IMG/VR virus record: IMGVR_UViG_3300032069_000007
Coordinates: 1 to 64,000 of that record
Direction: 5' to 3' (one strand)
DNA from: a virus
DNA: 64,000 bases
Shown here: piece by piece, positions 61,156 to 64,000 of the stretch
How the letters are laid out: each line of letters starts with the position of its first letter
How positions within the stretch are numbered: position 1 is the first letter of the stretch
Notes under the pieces: generated by a model
Databases searched by the model: none
What the model was told of the DNA's origin: nothing
The model's input: only the letters and a program-made list of their open reading frames with translations
Program-made: the position numbers and the translations under genes

Positions 61156-62028
61156 ATGGCGGATCTGACGATACAGGGTACGCCGATTGGCGGGGCGGTT
61201 CCGCCGATAGCACCGGAATTGGTCGCGGTAGACGACGTCAAAGCCGAGCTTGTTATGAACACGACGAATGAGTTCACGAGCTTCATGGCAGTGATGGGCA
61301 ACCAGAGCCAGCAGGAGGAGGCGATTCAGAACGCCATCAACTGGAGCGTTTCCAGGGCTGAGCGCGAACTCAAAAGCGACCTCCGGAAGAAGGTGATCAA
61401 GTGCTATCCTGCGGCGAATCTGGTGAAGGGCGTGGATTACGACGTCGACGAGGATCCATACGATTTCTTCCATACGGACTATCAATCCTTCGGCTATATG
61501 GTCCTGCGCCATCGCCCAGTCCAGAGCATCCAGAAGGTTGACCTTCGGTATGGACCGGCCTTTGAGATACTGACCTACCCGATGGATTGGATCAGGTGCA
61601 ACCGGAAGTTTGGGCGGCTCTCCGTCCTGCCGACAGCGAGTGCCTTTGGTGCGATCGGGCCTATAGTTTTGGCCTCCGGCTATTTCTTCCTCCCGATGAT
61701 GCTCGGGTGGGTCCGAGACATCGTGCCACAGATGATCTGCGTTGACTACACGAGCGGCGTTGATGCCACCGACCCAGAGTTCGCCGAACTGAGGCACCAG
61801 GTGGCAAGGCTCGCGACCGCCGAGATCTTCCGGATCATCGGCAGGGCCTATAAGCCGGGTATCGGCAGTTACTCCGTTGGAGAGGACGGGGCAAGCGAGT
61901 CGGTGTCGCTGACGCGCGGGGCAGGCGTTCTTTTCCAATCAGAGATAGCGCTGATCGAGCAGGACTGGGCGCGCTTTGTGGCCCGCTGGTTTGAGAGCCA
62001 GATGCCGATCCAATTCCAGGTAATTTGA
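61156..62028 (+). CDS. Head-tail connector or adaptor protein, 290 aa
   Basis: A helical core (EEAIQNAINWSVSRAERELKSDLRKKVI) is followed by strands (YDFFHTDYQSFGYMVLRHRPVQSIQKVDLRYG) and a C-terminal helix pair. This matches gp6-like/HK97-type adaptor proteins by size, composition and order before the closure protein. ATG 61156 is directly after the upstream stop. Confidence 0.65.
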   Translation: MADLTIQGTPIGGAVPPIAPELVAVDDVKAELVMNTTNEFTSFMAVMGNQSQQEEAIQNAINWSVSRAERELKSDLRKKVIKCYPAANLVKGVDYDVDEDPYDFFHTDYQSFGYMVLRHRPVQSIQKVDLRYGPAFEILTYPMDWIRCNRKFGRLSVLPTASAFGAIGPIVLASGYFFLPMMLGWVRDIVPQMICVDYTSGVDATDPEFAELRHQVARLATAEIFRIIGRAYKPGIGSYSVGEDGASESVSLTRGAGVLFQSEIALIEQDWARFVARWFESQMPIQFQVI

Positions 62029-62029
62029 C

Positions 62030-62731
62030 ATGGCAACGCCAGTCGATTTCAGCGTAGCCCGACATCGTGATTTCATCAACCGCCGGGGCGAGGCGATCAC
62101 GTGGCAGAGGGCCCTCCCCTGCTCCTGCCGTAATCCGATCTCGGGCGAGTACGACCGGACGCACACACCCTGCGGCGGCACAGGGTATCTGTACACGCCC
62201 CAGGCCGTTTCCGACTACCGCGCGCTACTGAGAGACGTGTCGCATAACCAGGTGCTTGCGTCATTCGGCGCCTTGATGCTGGGCGACATCATCTGCACAA
62301 CTATGCCGGACGAGATAGCGATCGCCGTGGGCGATCTCATCGTAATCCCAGGCCGAACCTTCCGGACGGCGCACAACGTCGTTCGCGCCCGCGGTAACCC
62401 GCCGGTCGACACGAAACTCGATGCCCTGAGATGGACTCCGGTTAAGTCCATCACGAGGGTTTGGCAGGCTGGCCACGGGGATTACACACAGAACGGCGTC
62501 GGCGTCGTGGATCCGGAGTACGAGCTTTCGGGGGACAGCGTTAAGTGGCTCACGCCAGATGGCAGCGTCCATAACCCCGCGGTTGACTCGGTTTACAGTG
62601 TCGAATACGCATATTCGCCAACATATATCGCGATCCCGGAGAGAGTCTCTCTGCGGAGGCCGATCGAGGGTGTCTTTATGCCGCAGAGGGCCGTTCTGCG
62701 GCTGAAGAACCCGGAGGACTTCAGGACGTAG
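62030..62731 (+). CDS. Head closure-like protein with CxC...CGGTGY motif, 233 aa
   Basis: ALPCSCRNPISGEYDRTHTPCGGTGYLY is a compact zinc or disulfide motif at the N-terminus (C-x-C ... C-G-G-T-G-Y). Beta-rich body (FRTAHNVVRARGNPPV). Sits between adaptor and tail-completion genes, the normal place of the stopper/head closure protein. ATG 62030 after TTTGAC; ribosome site weak (GGTAATTT). Confidence 0.6.
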   Translation: MATPVDFSVARHRDFINRRGEAITWQRALPCSCRNPISGEYDRTHTPCGGTGYLYTPQAVSDYRALLRDVSHNQVLASFGALMLGDIICTTMPDEIAIAVGDLIVIPGRTFRTAHNVVRARGNPPVDTKLDALRWTPVKSITRVWQAGHGDYTQNGVGVVDPEYELSGDSVKWLTPDGSVHNPAVDSVYSVEYAYSPTYIAIPERVSLRRPIEGVFMPQRAVLRLKNPEDFRT

Positions 62732-62768
62732 TTGACGACAGGCCGTGGCGCTACCAAGGAGGGCGACC

Positions 62769-63593
62769 TTGAGTCAACTCTTACAACCAGTAAACGTAAA
62801 GACCCTGACGGATAACATGGCCAGGGTGTACGAGCGCCTGGACACCATTCTTCAGTTGAACGTCGGCGAGGCGAACCTTCATGCGCTGGCTGCCTACGCG
62901 GTGATACTCGGTCTCGGGACGGGGCTTGACGACTACTACCCGACCAAGGATATGCTCGACGCGATGAAGGGCATGGCGGACAACGTCGAGACCGCTGCGG
63001 CCACCGCCTCGATGATGCAGGCCGCGCTCGCGGCCGTGGACCAGCACATGAGTCTGCGCGGTACAACAGATGACGCACAGTCCGGCATCGTTGACATCGC
63101 CACGTACGCGACTTACTACAACAAGTCGCCTGCCGACCCCACCACGATGCTTTACGTCCCGGAGTTCGGTGACCTCTACAACGCTATCAAGGGCCGATAT
63201 ATGGACGTCAAGAACGTCTCCGGGTATGACCACGCGGACATGGGCCACTGGACAGTGGCCGGAAGTTTCGTGGACGGAAGCGCCCTTGACGACACCAAGT
63301 ATGGGCTCGTCAAGCCGAAGCTCGTGGTTACGGGCGGGGGGTTCACGTCGAGCGACCACGTAGTCGTCGTCGTGACGGGCAAAAACCACCTGGGAGCCAC
63401 GGGCGTCCTGTGGCACTATACCAGTCCGGGCACGGATCTGGGTGACGGCACTTACTACTTCACCGAAGCACCGGAGAACGGCACTCAGGTTCAGTGGATC
63501 CGTGACGTGACCGGCATCGCGATCACCGGAGGTGGCCTGGCCGGCAGCGGCACGGCGAAGGTAACAGGATCGCGGGCCAGAGTCCTCCCGTAG
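62769..63593 (+). CDS. Unknown virion-associated protein, 274 aa
   Basis: AAGGAGGG (62756-62763) sits five bases before TTG 62769, which is preferred to the in-frame GTG 62745. N-terminal half helical (VKTLTDNMARVYERLDTILQLN), C-terminal half beta with WIRDVTGIAITGGGLAGSGTA. Located within the connector module, so likely a minor head or tail component. Confidence 0.55.
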   Translation: MSQLLQPVNVKTLTDNMARVYERLDTILQLNVGEANLHALAAYAVILGLGTGLDDYYPTKDMLDAMKGMADNVETAAATASMMQAALAAVDQHMSLRGTTDDAQSGIVDIATYATYYNKSPADPTTMLYVPEFGDLYNAIKGRYMDVKNVSGYDHADMGHWTVAGSFVDGSALDDTKYGLVKPKLVVTGGGFTSSDHVVVVVTGKNHLGATGVLWHYTSPGTDLGDGTYYFTEAPENGTQVQWIRDVTGIAITGGGLAGSGTAKVTGSRARVLP

Positions 63594-63623
63594 AGGGGAC
63601 ATCTTAGAGGGACACACCGGCCA

Positions 63624-64000
63624 ATGACTGCAATCCTCGACATGGACGGACTCGGCGAGTTCAGGGAGACGCTCAACCGCATACGGGCGCGAGTATCGGA
63701 TCTGCGGCCTTATCTGAATCGGGTCGCCATCGAGGTTCGTAAGGGCTTTGCCGAGATGTTCAACACCGAGGGGGCGGCGGGCGGCGAGAGGTGGAAGCCG
63801 CTTGCCCCCTCGACAATCGCGGCCAAGCAGCAGATGTTCGAGGCCGGGGAGATACGCGGCCGCATCCGGGGGATTCGCGCACGCCTGCGGGCCAGCCAGT
63901 TGCAGGCGGGAGAGATGCCCGGGATCCTGATCCGCACGGGCGCGCTCAAGGACAGCGTCGTGAGGCGCGGGTTCAGGGGCAACATCCACAGGATCGGGGG
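63624..64000 (+). CDS. Mu gpG / phage virion morphogenesis (tail completion) protein, partial
   Basis: ATG 63624 after AGAGGGACA. Sequence GFAEMFNTEGAAGGERWKPLAPSTIAAKQQ and LIRTGALKDSV matches the conserved core of the Mu gpG/phage_tail_S family, which finishes tail or neck assembly. The frame runs off the right edge after about 125 residues. Confidence 0.78.
   Translation, partial: MTAILDMDGLGEFRETLNRIRARVSDLRPYLNRVAIEVRKGFAEMFNTEGAAGGERWKPLAPSTIAAKQQMFEAGEIRGRIRGIRARLRASQLQAGEMPGILIRTGALKDSVVRRGFRGNIHRIG

Noticed and set aside
1-64000. CRISPR array, tRNA, integrase or attachment site
   Set aside because: No regular spacer-repeat pattern, cloverleaf, recombinase motif or att-like pair was found by eye.

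Overview
The window is a gene-dense, GC-rich stretch of a tailed-phage (Caudoviricetes) genome. Genes run almost entirely on the + strand, mostly with ATGA, GTGA, TGATG or TTGA start/stop overlaps. Shine-Dalgarno sites are good, so the host is a bacterium, but nothing identifies it. No integrase, tRNA, rRNA or CRISPR array was seen, so lifestyle is open. Both ends are cut inside genes.

Layout. (1) 1-15239, replication/recombination operon: small unknown and zinc-ribbon proteins, an SbcD/SbcC-type nuclease pair, a DnaD-like initiator or loader, a DnaB-type helicase, a DNA methyltransferase interrupted by an HNH gene, and a RuvC-like resolvase. (2) 15255-18542, from a clear sigma70-type promoter: ParB-like protein, small terminase, GpA-type large terminase, then a free-standing HNH gene. 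(3) 19321-28880: small virion proteins, a 1049-residue glycosidase-like tail protein, portal, Mu gpF-like head protein, and a possible receptor-binding protein of different composition. (4) 29029-51371: an unusual cassette of giant multidomain proteins. It encodes a ferritin-like/DUF6573 protein, a RelA/SpoT-like + topoisomerase IB + SNF2 helicase polyprotein, a phosphatase + pyrophosphatase polyprotein, a GHKL ATPase + HExxH metallopeptidase, and a second SNF2 helicase with two inteins. (5) 51718-57257: terminator, sigma70-family factor, prohead protease, scaffold and major capsid protein. (6) 57340-64000: decoration-like protein, a 20-residue-repeat protein, connector and closure proteins, and a Mu gpG-like tail-completion protein.

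Most striking system: homing endonuclease genes nested inside host genes in another reading frame, while the host frame stays open. Intein 1 (47298-48581) carries an HNH gene on the opposite strand. Intein 2 (48861-50237) carries a LAGLIDADG gene in the +1 frame. The methyltransferase gene holds an HNH gene in the +1 frame. Each nested or free-standing endonuclease gene has its own extended -10 promoter, and three appear to be leaderless. Conventional inteins encode the endonuclease in frame, so this looks like dual coding.

Second system: five copies of TGCGGCACTTTAG(C/T)AGTG or close variants lie just upstream of late virion genes. They may be a late regulatory element, possibly read by the phage sigma factor. 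All functional calls rest on reading motifs by eye; no database search was run.
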